From contig NC_079233.1 of NCBI RefSeq assembly GCF_028502605.1, positions 5,518,001 through 5,582,000 of the forward strand: 64,000 nucleotides of DNA, in the 5' to 3' direction. This DNA is from Trichoderma breve (lineage: Eukaryota; Ascomycota; Sordariomycetes; Hypocreales; Hypocreaceae). The notes below the pieces were generated by a model, which had not been told where the DNA came from, did not search any database, and was given only the letters and a program-made list of their open reading frames with translations. A program made the translations under genes and the position numbers. This document shows positions 1 through 10,326 of this stretch, in pieces (the first letter of the stretch is position 1; every line of letters starts with the position of its first letter).

Positions 1-256
1 TCTCCGCAGCACCCGTCCCACCTTCAATCAGTGGCTCACAGTCTTCCTCGACCCGGCTCTTCCCTTCTTCCAGTATTCTAACTGCCGCGTCGCTCGTCTT
101 GTAGGCGGCGCGGTTGCCGCAGCACATAGTGAGCCAGCTTTTGATGGACTGGAGGACATCTGCGTGCCATGAAGTGGAGGGTTTGGGGTTGTAGAAGAGA
201 GGGAAGGGGAGCTTCTCGGGCTCGGAGTCAAGTCGGATGCCTTTTGATTGAAACAT
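1..256 (-). CDS. unknown protein, 5' part only (cut by window edge)
   Basis: A frame on the minus strand starts at the ATG at 256-254 and runs off the left edge, giving about 85 residues. It reads like a real globular protein: MFQSKGIRLD near the start, then FYNPKPSTSWHADVL, SWLTMCCGNRAAYK and an acidic stretch ending in EEDCEPLIEGG. I do not recognise the family. The same frame stays open upstream to a TGA at 331-329, and the residues there (FVPPFTYIIRAARPFDT) also look coding. The true start may therefore lie in an upstream exon joined near 316. I found no convincing splice acceptor there, only an AAG, so I give the first clear ATG. The 3' end and function are outside the window. Confidence 0.5.
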   Translation of the reverse strand, partial: MFQSKGIRLDSEPEKLPFPLFYNPKPSTSWHADVLQSIKSWLTMCCGNRAAYKTSDAAVRILEEGKSRVEEDCEPLIEGGTGAAE

Positions 257-879
257 TGTGTCGAATGGGCGAGCTGCTCGGATGATATAGGTAAAAGGAG
301 GCACAAAGTCAAAGTCTTCCAAGAGCCGTCAACAACTAACACAGGGGGTTCGTTTTTCCCGATGGAAAATGTCTGAATAGCTTCATACAAGAATAGAATA
401 AAAAAAGTAGGATTAGAGAAAGGGCCTGTATGCCACGGGGTTAAAGAGCTCTAAATAAAGAGAATTTCATTTCGCAGCCCAACCCCTTATCCGCCACACT
501 CAGCTGTAATTGTCGGAATGCATTCCTCAGACCTCCTAGGCGACCACCTCATTTCGCTTTGCAAAGTCTCACACAGGCGGACCTTGCTCGTAATCTGGCG
601 TCTGGGCGCAAGGGAGTCATCCGAAGCATGCGAGAAACAGCGGGCTTTTGGTCTCAGTTGATGTCTCACACACGCGATAATGAGCTTCATACCGCGTCAT
701 GACGAGCCCTATCGACACATCCATACCGCATTAAGTGTCTGGAAGGGATGACTTCATTCTCTAAATGTTGGAAAAAAAGGAGAACCAGGCACCGGCTGAG
801 TTCGACGCGTCATAGTAAAAATTAGAATTAATCTACCATGCAAACTTGCTTCAATTACTCTGTACGAGAGGTGGCTACT
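257..879. other. intergenic, no gene seen
   Basis: This lies between the cut-off gene, whose promoter side is here, and the 3' end of RAD1. A possible upstream exon of the left gene may occupy 257-328. Otherwise I see no conserved reading frame, repeat or RNA gene. Confidence 0.5.
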
Positions 880-1909
880 TTAATCATATGCTTCCGATTC
901 AACATCATCCTCTTCATCACCGTCATCGTGTGAGGCGAATGGAACAAAGCGAAAGTCCAAAAAACTCCTTTTCCCTCCTTCCACGTCGACCATGAATTGT
1001 AAGCTCAGGACGCCCTGGCTGTCGCCTCTTAGACTGACTTTGCTTGCAATACGCATCGCCTCGCTAGCATGTCTGATAAAGTCAAACTTGTATGCCTGTG
1101 ACCAGCGTTCGTTGATGGTGAATGTTTCGAGTAGATCCTTTCCTCGAGCAAAGTCCACACTAGAGCTGCCTATATCTCCAGCGCAAGATAGGGTTAAGAA
1201 TGGCGAAGTCTTGGTGGCTGTTATAGTTAGCTTGACGGGCCCCGCCGGTATAATCTCGGCGATGCAGTCAAACAAGGTGCGGGAAGACATGATGATTTTG
1301 AACGTCAAATCATTACGGTCAAACGGAATATCCTCTGGCATCTCGGGAAGATAAGTTGACAGGGCTGATGTAGTTTTGATGCCAGACTCTTCAAGGGTGA
1401 CTTTGAATGGATCGCCCTCTTCGGCATATAACATCGTGCAGGTCCCAGGTATGCCAAGAGTCTGGTTGCTAAACGCACTTGGCCTATAGTTGCGAAAGTT
1501 ACTTCGGTATGGGTCTTGGTCGGCCTTCTGAGCTCGAGCAGCCATGTCCACAGATCCAAAGATTTGCAAGATTTCGAGGAATGTCGATAGTGGTATTTGG
1601 AAGTTGGGATATTCGGGTGTTTCGCCATCTTCTGACAGAGGAAAGTTCACAGTATACACAGAAAACAGAGTCTTGTCCAGAAATGCAACCCCTACGCTTA
1701 CTGTTAGCTCTGCCGCCTACGTTCTCAAGAGATCATTTCATTCTGATCGCACCTTGCATGACCCGCGAATTATCGGCGGCAAAGCGAATGCCATCTTCGG
1801 TGATCTGGACGTGGACTCTCTGTGCAAAGTCTATGCAGCGGAGAAGTTGGTATAGCGGCCTCGGAGATGTCGAGACCGCTCGAAAGACAGGCTTTACTTC
1901 TGCAGCCAT
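880..1909 (-). CDS. rad1: RAD1, checkpoint clamp (9-1-1) subunit
   Basis: This is a homologue of Rad1 (Rad17 in budding yeast), one of the three PCNA-like subunits of the Rad9-Rad1-Hus1 clamp loaded at damaged DNA to activate the ATR/Mec1 checkpoint. Exon 1 is 1909-1753 and exon 2 is 1691-880, giving 322 residues, typical of fungal Rad1. The intron has a GTGCGA donor, a GCTAAC branch site and a TAG acceptor. Splicing restores the family signature SRVMQGVAFLDKTLFS across the junction. The N-terminus shows the expected LYQLLRCIDFAQRVHVQIT segment, and the C-terminus ends in an acidic tail (DGDEEDDVESE). The start ATG (1909) is the first in frame. The gene lies 175 bp downstream of OST5 on the same strand, so its promoter must be very short or overlap the OST5 terminator. 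Confidence 0.93.
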
Positions 1910-2084
1910 TGTCGAAAAGATGCCCTCTTTGGATGGGCAATAGTCAAAATGTTGGGAGAAATGGAACAGGTGTGAGAACAAATCTTGTAGGAGTAATGAA
2001 ATGAGGGACGGCGCAAGACAAAACAACTCGCTCCGGGAGCCTTCTTTTTGCGATTTTCTTGCCAACTAGTATACAATGGGTATC

Positions 2085-2446
2085 TCAGACATAAACTCCG
2101 ACCGCACAGAACATGTAGACAGTTCCAAAGCTGCGACTTATTAGCATAAACTTTCCAATTGAATGGCGCATGAGCCAGGGGGGCTGCTTCATACGCAATT
2201 GCAAGAGAGGCCGGGACACCGAGCGCAACGACGCTGACCAGAGAACGATCTGCGACAACCCATGATTAGATGAATATCCCAATTTTCAGCATTTTGACAG
2301 AACTCACTCAGTGCAAAAACACCGGTAAAGGCGAGTCCCAGCGAGAGAAGCGCAAAGGCGACGGTGAATTGGCTTTCCTTAGCAATAACGGGGAGGAAGG
2401 GACTGCCAGCAGCAGATTGCCAAACTTGGTACAATGAGGAATCCAT
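2085..2446 (-). CDS. ost5: OST5/TMEM258-like oligosaccharyltransferase subunit
   Basis: A tiny three-exon gene: 2446-2308, 2249-2195 and 2130-2085. Splicing gives exactly 79 residues, the same length as human TMEM258 as I recall it. The product has two hydrophobic segments (about 26-46 and 50-74) and ends in AVGVYV, matching the GxYV C-terminus of yeast Ost5 and TMEM258. The family is a small membrane subunit of the ER oligosaccharyltransferase, which transfers the dolichol-linked glycan to asparagine. Intron 1 has a GTGAGT donor and CAG acceptor. Intron 2 has a GTATGA donor, a GCTAATA branch site and a CAG acceptor. The second and third exons are 55 and 46 nt, so simple open-reading-frame searches miss this gene. 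It shares a 663 bp divergent promoter region with GCN5. Confidence 0.88.
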
Positions 2447-3109
2447 GTGCTGCGCTTTGTGCGACGAAGCGATTGAGGCTCCAGACTGCTTCTCACGAGG
2501 AATGGCAGGGAGAAAACTTGGTACAATCGGCTTCTCGTTGGAGCCGGTGACAGTTCAATCAATCGCGAGATTGTTGGAGCTGGAGGGAGCTCGTGCAGTG
2601 AGTGCACAGCTGTCCATGTTTGATATCTGGCCGATTACGCCGATTGGGTCTAGCGCGATTCGTGGCACTTTGGCATCATGTAAGCAGCACTTGCACTCAA
2701 GCAACTGATGGTTGAATTCGGCAGGAACGAGGAACCCAAGCTAAAGCTTTGGGACCGATCAAAACTTATACTGATTCTCTAACCAATCTTCTCTTACTAT
2801 CAGGACAAACTATACGCAAATTTTCTATAAACCATCAGCAATTCAGTTCACAAGAGCATCAATTCCATCCAACAATACTGTAGCTCCCCAATCTAGCCGT
2901 CCCTCTATGCAGCTCTGACATGCGGTTTCCCCCACAGCCAAATTACCTAAGCAAGACGCTCGGACCATGACCTCCCCCGAAACCGCGTAACGTCACGTTT
3001 ATTGCTCCGTCTCTTACACATGCCATCTTCAACCTCTCCATAATTCCATCATCTCGCATTGATTTGATTTACCTCTCGAGGTCCAGCCGCGCTGGCGCAT
3101 ACCGACACC
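2447..3109. promoter_or_regulatory. divergent intergenic region, OST5 / GCN5
   Basis: The two genes are transcribed away from each other from this 663 bp region. I see no clear TATA box and no extra gene. Confidence 0.4.
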
Positions 3110-4458
3110 ATGGCTGATGTCAAAGAAGAGAGTAAGGCGACAGGTATCCCGTTATTTACAACCCCTTCGCATCATTAACGCATCAAACTAGGCGGCAAGC
3201 GCAAAGCCGAAGATGATCCCTCCTCTCCCACCTCATCTAAGCGGGTCAAGCACGATGAGGATGCCGCTGAGGAAGCGGAGCAGAAGCCCGTCGAGATGAA
3301 GCCAATTCCATTCCCTGAAAAGGTACGCATCATCCTTAGCATCTCGCATTCACACACCCACCTAGGTGTGACGATTCTCTCATACTTACTCTTGCTCCCA
3401 CTTAGCCCGCCGTCATTGAAGAGCGCAACGGCGAAATCGAATTCCGCGTGGTCAACAACGACAACGAGCGCGAATCACTCATCATCCTCACAGGCCTCAA
3501 ATGCATCTTTCAGAAGCAGCTCCCCAAAATGCCCAAAGACTACATCGCGCGACTCGTCTACGATCGAACCCATCTCTCCATCGCCATTGTCAAGAAGCCG
3601 CTCGAGGTCGTGGGCGGTATCACATATCGACCTTTCAAGGGTCGTCAATTCGCCGAAATCGTGTTTTGTGCTATCAGCTCCGATCAGCAAGTCAAGGGAT
3701 ACGGTGCGCATCTCATGTCACATTTGAAGGATTATGTCAAGGCGACAAGCGATGTCATGCACTTCTTGACTTATGCAGACAATTATGCGATTGGTTATTT
3801 CAAGAAGCAAGGATTCACAAAAGAAATCACCCTCCCGAAACATGTCTGGATGGGTTATATCAAGGATTACGAGGGTGGAACTATTATGCAATGCTCAATG
3901 CTACCACGCATTCGATATCTGGAAATGGGTCGCATGCTCCTTAAGCAGAAGGAATGCGTCCAGGCCAAGATTCGAGCATACTCCAAGTCTCACAACATTC
4001 ACCCACCACCAAAGGAGTGGAAGAATGGCATACGCCAGATTAATCCTCTCGACATCCCCGCCATCCGGGCATCCGGGTGGTCTCCCGATATGGACGAGCT
4101 TGCCCGCCAGCCACGTCACGGGCCCAATTACAACCAGCTTCTTCACCTACTCAACGACCTCCAGAACCACAATTCTGCTTGGCCATTCCTCGTCCCGGTC
4201 AACAGAGACGACGTGGCTGATTATTATGACGTGATCAAAGAGCCCATGGACCTCAGCACCATGGAAAGCAAACTGGAAGCCGATCAATATGCCACACCCG
4301 AAGACTTTATCAAGGACGCCAAACTCATCTTTGACAACTGCCGCAAATACAACAACGAGAACACACCATATGCCAAGTCGGCCAACAAACTTGAACGATT
4401 CATGTGGCAGCAGATCAAGGCCGTCCCGGAGTGGTCGCATCTTGAGCCGGAGAAATAG
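3110..4458 (+). CDS. gcn5: GCN5 histone acetyltransferase (SAGA/ADA)
   Basis: Catalytic subunit of SAGA and ADA that acetylates histone H3. The exons are 3110-3143, 3192-3322 and 3406-4458, giving 405 residues. The introns have a GTATCC donor with TAG acceptor and a GTACGC donor with TAG acceptor. Residues 1-55 are a charged, disordered leader with a likely nuclear signal ([15 protein letters not shown]). The acetyltransferase domain follows: AEIVFCAIS carries the likely catalytic Glu139, and [11 protein letters not shown] is the acetyl-CoA loop (Q/RxxGxG/A). A C-terminal bromodomain shows [22 protein letters not shown] and the acetyl-lysine-binding Asn in FDNCRKYN. Domain order and length match yeast Gcn5 (about 440 residues). 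The start ATG has a good context (GACACCATGG). Confidence 0.96.
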
Positions 4459-5377
4459 AACATCTCCCAGGATCCACACAACTTGGGAACTATAGTATGT
4501 CTTCTATGATATCATGATGCGAGACGCTTACTGTTTTTGATGCTTCTTTTTTTTCCCTTTTTCAATTAACTTTGTTGGATCCTTGTTTGAACCCAAAAGA
4601 GCAATGGCGTTTCGGTATAGGCGCAGATGTGGGTTACATGGACAGATTTCCCATTTGGCATATCATTATTAGTTACACCCCCCATAAACAATATCAGAAC
4701 GAAAAGGCTTCAATCGAAAGAAACTTTTGTTTAGGGTGTCATGAGCCGCATTATACCAAGGCTCTGTATTTTAATATTGTACTTACAACTATATCACGAG
4801 AACTTTAAAACGGTTAGAGAGACGAAATTTAGTAGTGTTAAAAGCGAAGTGAAAGACACATGCCGGATGTGCCATGACCTCGTCGTGTTATTGTAGCAAT
4901 CCATCTAAATGCCCCCTCAAGTCCTTTGCTTGTATCTCTCTGCTAACAATTTGATTTCATTTCCTCCTCAACCTGCCTTCTTTTTCGAAAATCTCTGTTG
5001 AACCTTCTTCTCTCTTAGGTACACACATATATGCCTATCTACAAGACTCCGACGCATGGCTGAAACGAAGAACAAAAAGGTAATCTCTCAAATCAAACAA
5101 GAAAAATAATTGAGAAATGAACCATTATACGCGCTTGACCACCTAAACTCCGAGCAGGGAAAAAACAGAGCAACGTCCCCATACGCTTGACAAAATGCGA
5201 CCAAAGCGCAAAACTATCTCGCTAAAGGTGAACGGGATAAAAACATCTATCTGGACAATTTTGAGTGTTCTAAGAAATGCAAGAAGTAAAAAATCTCGCT
5301 GAAGTCCCTCGAGTTGTTCTATCAGCTCGGAGGCACTGCATCGTTAAGAGTGTGTCGTCTTTTGAGCCACACCCCCT
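4459..5377. other. convergent intergenic region, no gene seen
   Basis: This holds the 3' flanks of GCN5 (+) and the unknown gene at 5378-6331 (-). Several AT-rich tracts suit polyadenylation on both strands. The short open frames here look random. Confidence 0.5.
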
Positions 5378-6331
5378 TTAAGCCTGTCTTCCAGACTGGC
5401 TTGTGGACGATTCCCCTGCCGGTAGCCGTAAATCTGAATACGTTCGCCGTGGCCAAGGGATGTGATCGGGAGCGGACTGCAAGGTGGACCGCGTGGCCGA
5501 AGTCAAGATGTGCTCGCTGCGAAGGGAGTTCTCGTTGTCGATTGTGCGGCGGAGCAACGGCTGGAGGAACTCGGGAATGTCCGACCACTGGCCAGCTCGT
5601 GCCATGAGCAGCATGTCGTCGGGAAGAAGGCTGGCGGCCATAGAGCTGGACGAACGGGACTGGCTAAGCATCTCCTCCGTCATCCTCTCAGTCAACAGGG
5701 CCAGCTCGCCGCTCTCAATCGCATTCTTCAGCCACTGCTCCCATTCTTCGTCCAGGACGACGGATGTGTCGCCGGCTTCGCGCCGGGCAGCCTGTGCGCG
5801 CAGACGCTCGTTGAGCCGCACACCCACGCTCGCAAGCTCCTCGTCACTCTCCTCCACGTCCATGTTTTCGTCGTCGTCCAGGCTCGAGATGTCAATGGTG
5901 CTTATCCTGACAGACCGCCCTTGGGCAGCCGGCCGGTCAGGCTCCGTCCAATCGGGAAATCCATCGGCCGCGGTGTCTCTAATGACGATGCCTTGCTCTT
6001 TCTCGAACTTTTCCTTTGCCCACTTGGTGCCCTCCCACTTGGTAAGGGCAGAAATCTCAGCGTGTGTAAGACCCAGGCTGTCAAAGGCTCTGAAAAGACG
6101 GCGGTGCCATTGCCAACGGCTGAGTCGGATGCGGTGAGTGCGATGGGTGTAGTCGAGCCCGGGATACTTGGCTTCTTGCGTCTCGAGATGGCCGTAGAAG
6201 GCGTGTGTCTCCTGGCGGACTTCGGGAATGAGGCTACGTTGAAGGAGAGCTTGGAAGTCCTGCGGATCGAACGTCTTTGGCCGAGGAAACATTTGCTCGT
6301 ACACGAGCTGGTCGATGGGTTGGCCCTTCAT
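5378..6331 (-). CDS. conserved fungal protein of unknown function
   Basis: A single-exon frame of 317 residues. The ATG at 6331 is the first ATG in frame and has a strong context (GCAGCCATGA). The frame is open for about 139 codons further upstream, but without an ATG, so that part is probably leader or belongs to an unseen exon. The N-terminal half is basic and aromatic (RLSRWQWHRRLFRAFDSLGL, KWEGTKWAKEKFEKEQ) and looks like a folded helical domain. The middle is acidic (SSLDDDENMDVEESDEE). The C-terminal part is helical and ends in a Ser/Thr-rich tail. I recognise the sequence style as conserved in filamentous ascomycetes but cannot assign a family or role. No signal peptide or membrane segment is visible. 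Confidence 0.7.
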   Translation of the reverse strand: MKGQPIDQLVYEQMFPRPKTFDPQDFQALLQRSLIPEVRQETHAFYGHLETQEAKYPGLDYTHRTHRIRLSRWQWHRRLFRAFDSLGLTHAEISALTKWEGTKWAKEKFEKEQGIVIRDTAADGFPDWTEPDRPAAQGRSVRISTIDISSLDDDENMDVEESDEELASVGVRLNERLRAQAARREAGDTSVVLDEEWEQWLKNAIESGELALLTERMTEEMLSQSRSSSSMAASLLPDDMLLMARAGQWSDIPEFLQPLLRRTIDNENSLRSEHILTSATRSTLQSAPDHIPWPRRTYSDLRLPAGESSTSQSGRQA

Positions 6332-8084
6332 GGCTGCGGTAGGTGCTGTGGTAGATTCAAAACGAGGGGCGTATTGCTGAGAATTTATCACGGCGCCACC
6401 AGTCGTCTGATCGTCGCGGCTGAATCGGACGACGAAGCGGCTTTTTAGCGGAAAGATGCCGGTCGAGTGTTGCGTAATTGGCGATTGAGCGAGGGCGCCG
6501 CAAAGGAAGTTGAAGCAGGAGAAAAGGCTGCTGTTGGAAGACGTTGGCTTGCTTTGTACAAGGGAAGATGGGGAGATGCAAAGCCAACAAGGCACCGAAT
6601 GCGGGCGGACTCGGGTTGGCAGTGCTGGGACCGCTAGGAATGAAGACAATGCCTCCGAGATTATTTCTGGGGGCTGATCCGAAAGAGTGGCCGCGCACGG
6701 GACAAGGAGAGCCTCTAAGGGGGGAACAGGACGCTTGGACAAGGTCAAGGTTTGAGGCGGGAGAGACGCAGGCAGCAGTTGTTGTACAGCCGACGATGTT
6801 TGTTGTGCGTCTGGTTCGGATGAGGGCCTAAGGATGCAGTAGATAATGCTGCTGTCGTGGTGAAGAAAGATCCAGTGAGTGACTTGAGTGAGTGAGTGCT
6901 ACTGCTACCTGGCTGGAGTCCAGCGAGCGACGGAGTGGATCAGCAACTGCATGACGGGCTCCGTAATCTACAGCGCTCCGTACAGGGGAATAGAATAGAA
7001 GGCCGGGGAAGAAGAAGAATGCACCTCAGCTGGGTTAGTGATGGTAGAGGTACTCTCACTGTAGTACCTGGTGGTACTCGCACGTCAATGTGCAGGTGCC
7101 TACTGTACATGGAGTACATGGAATCAGCGGCAGCAGTAGGTACATGAGCCATCCTGGTCGTCCCGAGGCTTGGCTGGAAGCAGCAGTTCGATTTGATCGT
7201 GATGGATTGGTGGGTTGGCCGTTGCAGGCGACAGGCACCGCTGATTGGGTCGGTAACAACGAAGGGCCCCTGTCTGTACAGCTGCTCTACTGCACTTACT
7301 ACCTGGACTGCACATTAGCAGAATATTGAATTTGATCAATCTTTTCTACAGTACTGTTGATCATCGGAATGCTTTTTCTTTTCTTTCTTGCAGAAATGTT
7401 ATCCAAAGCACACACGCCAGCGGCCTTCCTACCCTGTAGAGATGAAACACGTCCATGGATAAGTTTCAACTTTAGTATTGAGAGGAGGTTTGTATCGTAT
7501 AAGTACTCAATCATTCTAAAACTCCGCGCATCGACTTTCCAGGTGCACTCCACTGCTGTAATACGAGTACAGTAAAACCTCGTCAGCGTACAGGTAAGCA
7601 TTGGGCACTGCAACTGTCGCTGCCTGAATATGTGACCTTTTGCGACGGATCCGGCATCCTCAACGCTCCGAAATAAACCACTCGGCTTGGTGCGGCTCGG
7701 CTTCGGCTCTCTTTGCGATGAGTAATAGGCCTAATAATTGACGCCTATTTGGAGTATTGTCCAGTTGATACTCCATATTTCCGCTGCGTGGACACATGGC
7801 CGTTTGGCGAACACACGAGCTAGAAACATGTGCTTCACTGTGTTAGTATCAGGTCCCATGAGTGTGCTCAGCTGTTGAGTCATACCGAATACAGCTACGT
7901 GTATCTTGCCCATAACACCATAGCAGCAATAGACTTGCACAATCTTGTATGCTGGCCTCTGTAATATCTATTGTACCTAGTAGAAGCAACCAAACGTGGG
8001 GGGCTATCTAATCTCGGCTCCGGAGATTTCAAGAGGCATGGCATCACTCTTAGTGGGCAACATCAAGAGCCAAAAAGACAAATT
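6332..8084. other. intergenic, no gene seen
   Basis: About 1.75 kb between divergently placed genes. It contains a GAGT-type simple repeat around 6880-6897 and a short direct repeat of GTACATGG at 7105-7121. No frame with coding character was found. The small frames that exist mostly lack an ATG or read through low-complexity sequence. Confidence 0.5.
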
Positions 8085-8091
8085 TATAAAA
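8085..8091 (+). promoter_or_regulatory. TATA box of the GNAT gene
   Basis: TATAAAA lies 85 bp before the ATG at 8170. Transcription should begin about 30 bp downstream. This would exclude the upstream in-frame ATGs near 7996-8040 from the message and supports 8170 as the start. Confidence 0.5.
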
Positions 8092-8169
8092 GCCCTCGGC
8101 TTCAACCTGGTCGGATCGAGGTTTCCGTCCTTTTCAAAATCCGTGTTCTTGATCTCAGCTCAGGTGGAC

Positions 8170-8853
8170 ATGGAGCAACGGCAAAGAATCAAGATCCGTA
8201 CGACGCTCCCACTCATCCCACCCAATGACGCTCGCGATGAAATACACACTCCGCGGCTCATCATCCGAGCACCACGGATCTCAGACGTGCCCGCGCTGCA
8301 CAAGCTTCGCATCCAGCATGAAGTCATGAAGTATTCCGTCGACGGCGCGGACAAGACTCTCGAGGACACACGCAGGAGCCTAGACGTGATGCTTCCCCCA
8401 AACGACATTAACTCTTATCGCTTTCACATTTTTGAAAAGGACACCGGTGACTTGGTGGGCAAAGGCGGCATGCACAGCATCACAGGGCGCAATTTTGGGT
8501 GGCCAGAAGTTGGATACTCATTCAAACAGGAGGCATGGGGGAAGGGATACGCCACCGAGTTCCTGGCAGCCTTCCTGGAGAACTATTGGAGTTTGCCTCG
8601 CAGCGAGGTAGAGATTGAGGTTGATGCGACGAGCCTGGATGCTCAAGCGCTGGAGACAGGCAATGGCCCCTTTGTCGAGATGCTCGTTGCCATAGTAGAC
8701 GTGGGAAATCCGGGAAGCAAGAAAGTGCTGGAAAAGACCAAGTTCAAGCAGTTCAAGCAGTGGACGACCAAAGATATCCGGTTGGCTAACAAGGGGCTAG
8801 ACGTCACCTTGATGGGATTGATGGCAGTGGCCCCAGCGGAAGAGCGAAACTGA
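8170..8853 (+). CDS. GNAT-family N-acetyltransferase (RimJ/RimL-like)
   Basis: A 227-residue single-exon protein with a GNAT fold. TPRLIIRAPRISDVPALHKL is the typical N-terminal strand and helix of the RimJ/RimL branch. EVGYSFKQEAWGKGYATEFL carries the acetyl-CoA-binding loop (Q/RxxGxG/A, here EAWGKGYA). A C-terminal strand contains GSKKVLEKTKFKQF, the usual 'neighbouring, slightly changed residue' segment of this group. The substrate cannot be told; fungal relatives are mostly uncharacterised. The frame extends 58 codons upstream to an ATG at 7996. I chose 8170 because a TATA box at 8085 predicts a transcript starting after the earlier ATGs and because homology begins just after 8170. Confidence 0.85.
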   Translation: MEQRQRIKIRTTLPLIPPNDARDEIHTPRLIIRAPRISDVPALHKLRIQHEVMKYSVDGADKTLEDTRRSLDVMLPPNDINSYRFHIFEKDTGDLVGKGGMHSITGRNFGWPEVGYSFKQEAWGKGYATEFLAAFLENYWSLPRSEVEIEVDATSLDAQALETGNGPFVEMLVAIVDVGNPGSKKVLEKTKFKQFKQWTTKDIRLANKGLDVTLMGLMAVAPAEERN

Positions 8854-9074
8854 ACATGTTCATTTTTCTAGGTTCTCTTTTTATTCATGCATGTATCATA
8901 ACGCTTGGATTTGAAATGGGCCATTTATGTTCTGGATTGAGCTCCTCGTCCCATATCTTAGTAACAAATTATTCATCAAATATTAGATAGTAATACTGTA
9001 TAAGGTATATAGTATAAACAGCGAATCTTGATCTTAACATGTGCGTGCTTGACTCGACATCGTGTTAATGAGCT

Positions 9075-9132
9075 GGCGCGAAATCACGTGTAGCGCTTCC
9101 GCCTTAATTAATTGAGCGCGTCCCAGCGCGTC
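9075..9132 (+). promoter_or_regulatory. G1/S-type promoter elements of thymidylate synthase
   Basis: GGCGCGAAA at 9075-9083 matches the SCB/E2F-like core CGCGAAA. A palindromic CACGTG sits at 9085-9090. AGCGCGTC occurs twice, at 9115-9122 and 9125-9132, spaced exactly 10 bp apart; each holds the CGCGT core of an MCB. Thymidylate synthase is a classic MBF/SBF or E2F target in yeasts and animals, so these are likely cell-cycle control sites. This is inferred from motif and position only. Confidence 0.45.
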
Positions 9133-9302
9133 GCCTCGTTTCCCACGTCACACAGAAGCCATCAGGTATCACCGTCTCTTGCAGCCCTTCCTTTTTCTTC
9201 CCCCGCCAAACTCTGGGGTTTATCTGCTCCCTTTATCTCTCCTTGATACCGCATCTTTTTTTTTTTCGGCCTTGTTTCTATTTTCGGCCCCGGAAACAAA
9301 CA

Positions 9303-10326
9303 ATGGGGTCAACGTCCGTACACGAGGAGCACCAGTACCTCAACCTGGTCCGCGAGATCTTGGACCAGGGTGAGCGAAGACCCGATCGGTAAGGCCTCGC
9401 TAAGTGACATACATACATACATGCGGCTCTCACATACTGACGCTTTGCCCACCCCCAGCACCGGCACCGGCACCCTGTCCGTTTTCGCACCCCAGAGCTT
9501 CAAGTTCCAGCTCAACGACAACGGACGCCCCATCCTCCCTCTGCTCACAACAAAACGGGTCTTCCTCCGCGCCGTCATCGCCGAGCTCCTCTGGTTCATC
9601 GAGGGCAACACATCCTCCATAGCCCTCAACGACGTCGGCGTCAAGATCTGGGACGGCAATGGGTCCCGCGAGTTCCTCGACAGCGTCGGCCTGACCCACC
9701 GCGAGGTCGGTGACCTGGGCCCCGTCTACGGCTTCCAGTGGCGGCACTTTGGCGCCGAATACGTGGACGCAAAGGCGGACTACACAGGCAAGGGCGTCGA
9801 CCAGCTGGCCGAGATCATCCACAAGCTTCGCAACAACCCTTACGACCGGAGAATGATCCTCAGCGCATGGAACCCGCGAGACTTCAAGAGCATGGCCTTG
9901 CCGCCCTGCCACATGTTTGCCCAGTTCTACGTCTCGTACCCTGGACGCGGACGGGGAGTGGGAGCCACAGAACCCACGGAAGAGAACAAGCCAAAGGGCC
10001 ACCTCCACTGCCAGCTATACCAGCGCTCCTGCGACATGGGCCTCGGCATCCCCTTCAACATCGCCAGCTATGCGCTGCTCACACACATGCTCGCTCATGT
10101 GTGCGACCTGGTGCCTGGAAGCCTCACCCACGTCATGGGAGACGCACACGTCTACATCGATCACATCGACGCTCTCAAGACACAGCTGGAGCGTGAGCCT
10201 CGGCCGTTCCCCGAGCTGGAGATTACGCGGGAGAAGGGCGGCAGCATCGATGGCTGGAAGGTCGAGGACTTCGTGGTCAAGGGTTACGACCCCCACAAAT
10301 CGATTCCCATGAACATGTCCGTCTAA
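9303..10326 (+). CDS. thymidylate synthase
   Basis: Makes dTMP from dUMP with methylene-tetrahydrofolate (CDC21/TMP1 in yeast). Exon 1 is 9303-9388 and exon 2 is 9459-10326, giving 317 residues. The intron has a GTAAGG donor, an ACTGAC branch site and a CAG acceptor, and includes a CATA tetranucleotide run. Splicing restores GERRPDRTGTGTLS, the conserved N-terminal phosphate-binding signature. The catalytic cysteine is Cys179 in [24 protein letters not shown] and [10 protein letters not shown] are the dUMP-binding segments. Compared with bacterial enzymes there is a short eukaryote-type insert ([19 protein letters not shown]) before HCQLYQRS. No fused dihydrofolate reductase is present. The promoter carries G1/S-type elements. 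Confidence 0.97.

Noticed and set aside
5462..6448. 328-residue plus-strand frame opposite the unknown gene
   Set aside because: The minus strand has a better start context and acidic and aromatic blocks typical of a real protein. This frame lacks any domain and reflects codon bias on the other strand.
6332..6748. Extension of the unknown protein at 5378-6331 by 139 upstream codons
   Set aside because: No ATG lies in that stretch and the sequence is low in conserved character. The ATG at 6331 has an ideal context.
7996..8169. Longer GNAT protein beginning at 7996
   Set aside because: A TATA box at 8085 would place the transcript start after these ATGs, and family similarity starts after 8170.
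9370..9458. An N-terminus for thymidylate synthase starting inside the intron ([11 protein letters not shown])
   Set aside because: It reads through a clear GTAAGG...CAG intron. The spliced form restores the conserved GERRPDRTGTGT signature.
9430..10008. 192-residue minus-strand frame opposite thymidylate synthase
   Set aside because: It is a mirror of the GC-biased third positions of a certain gene, with no features of its own.
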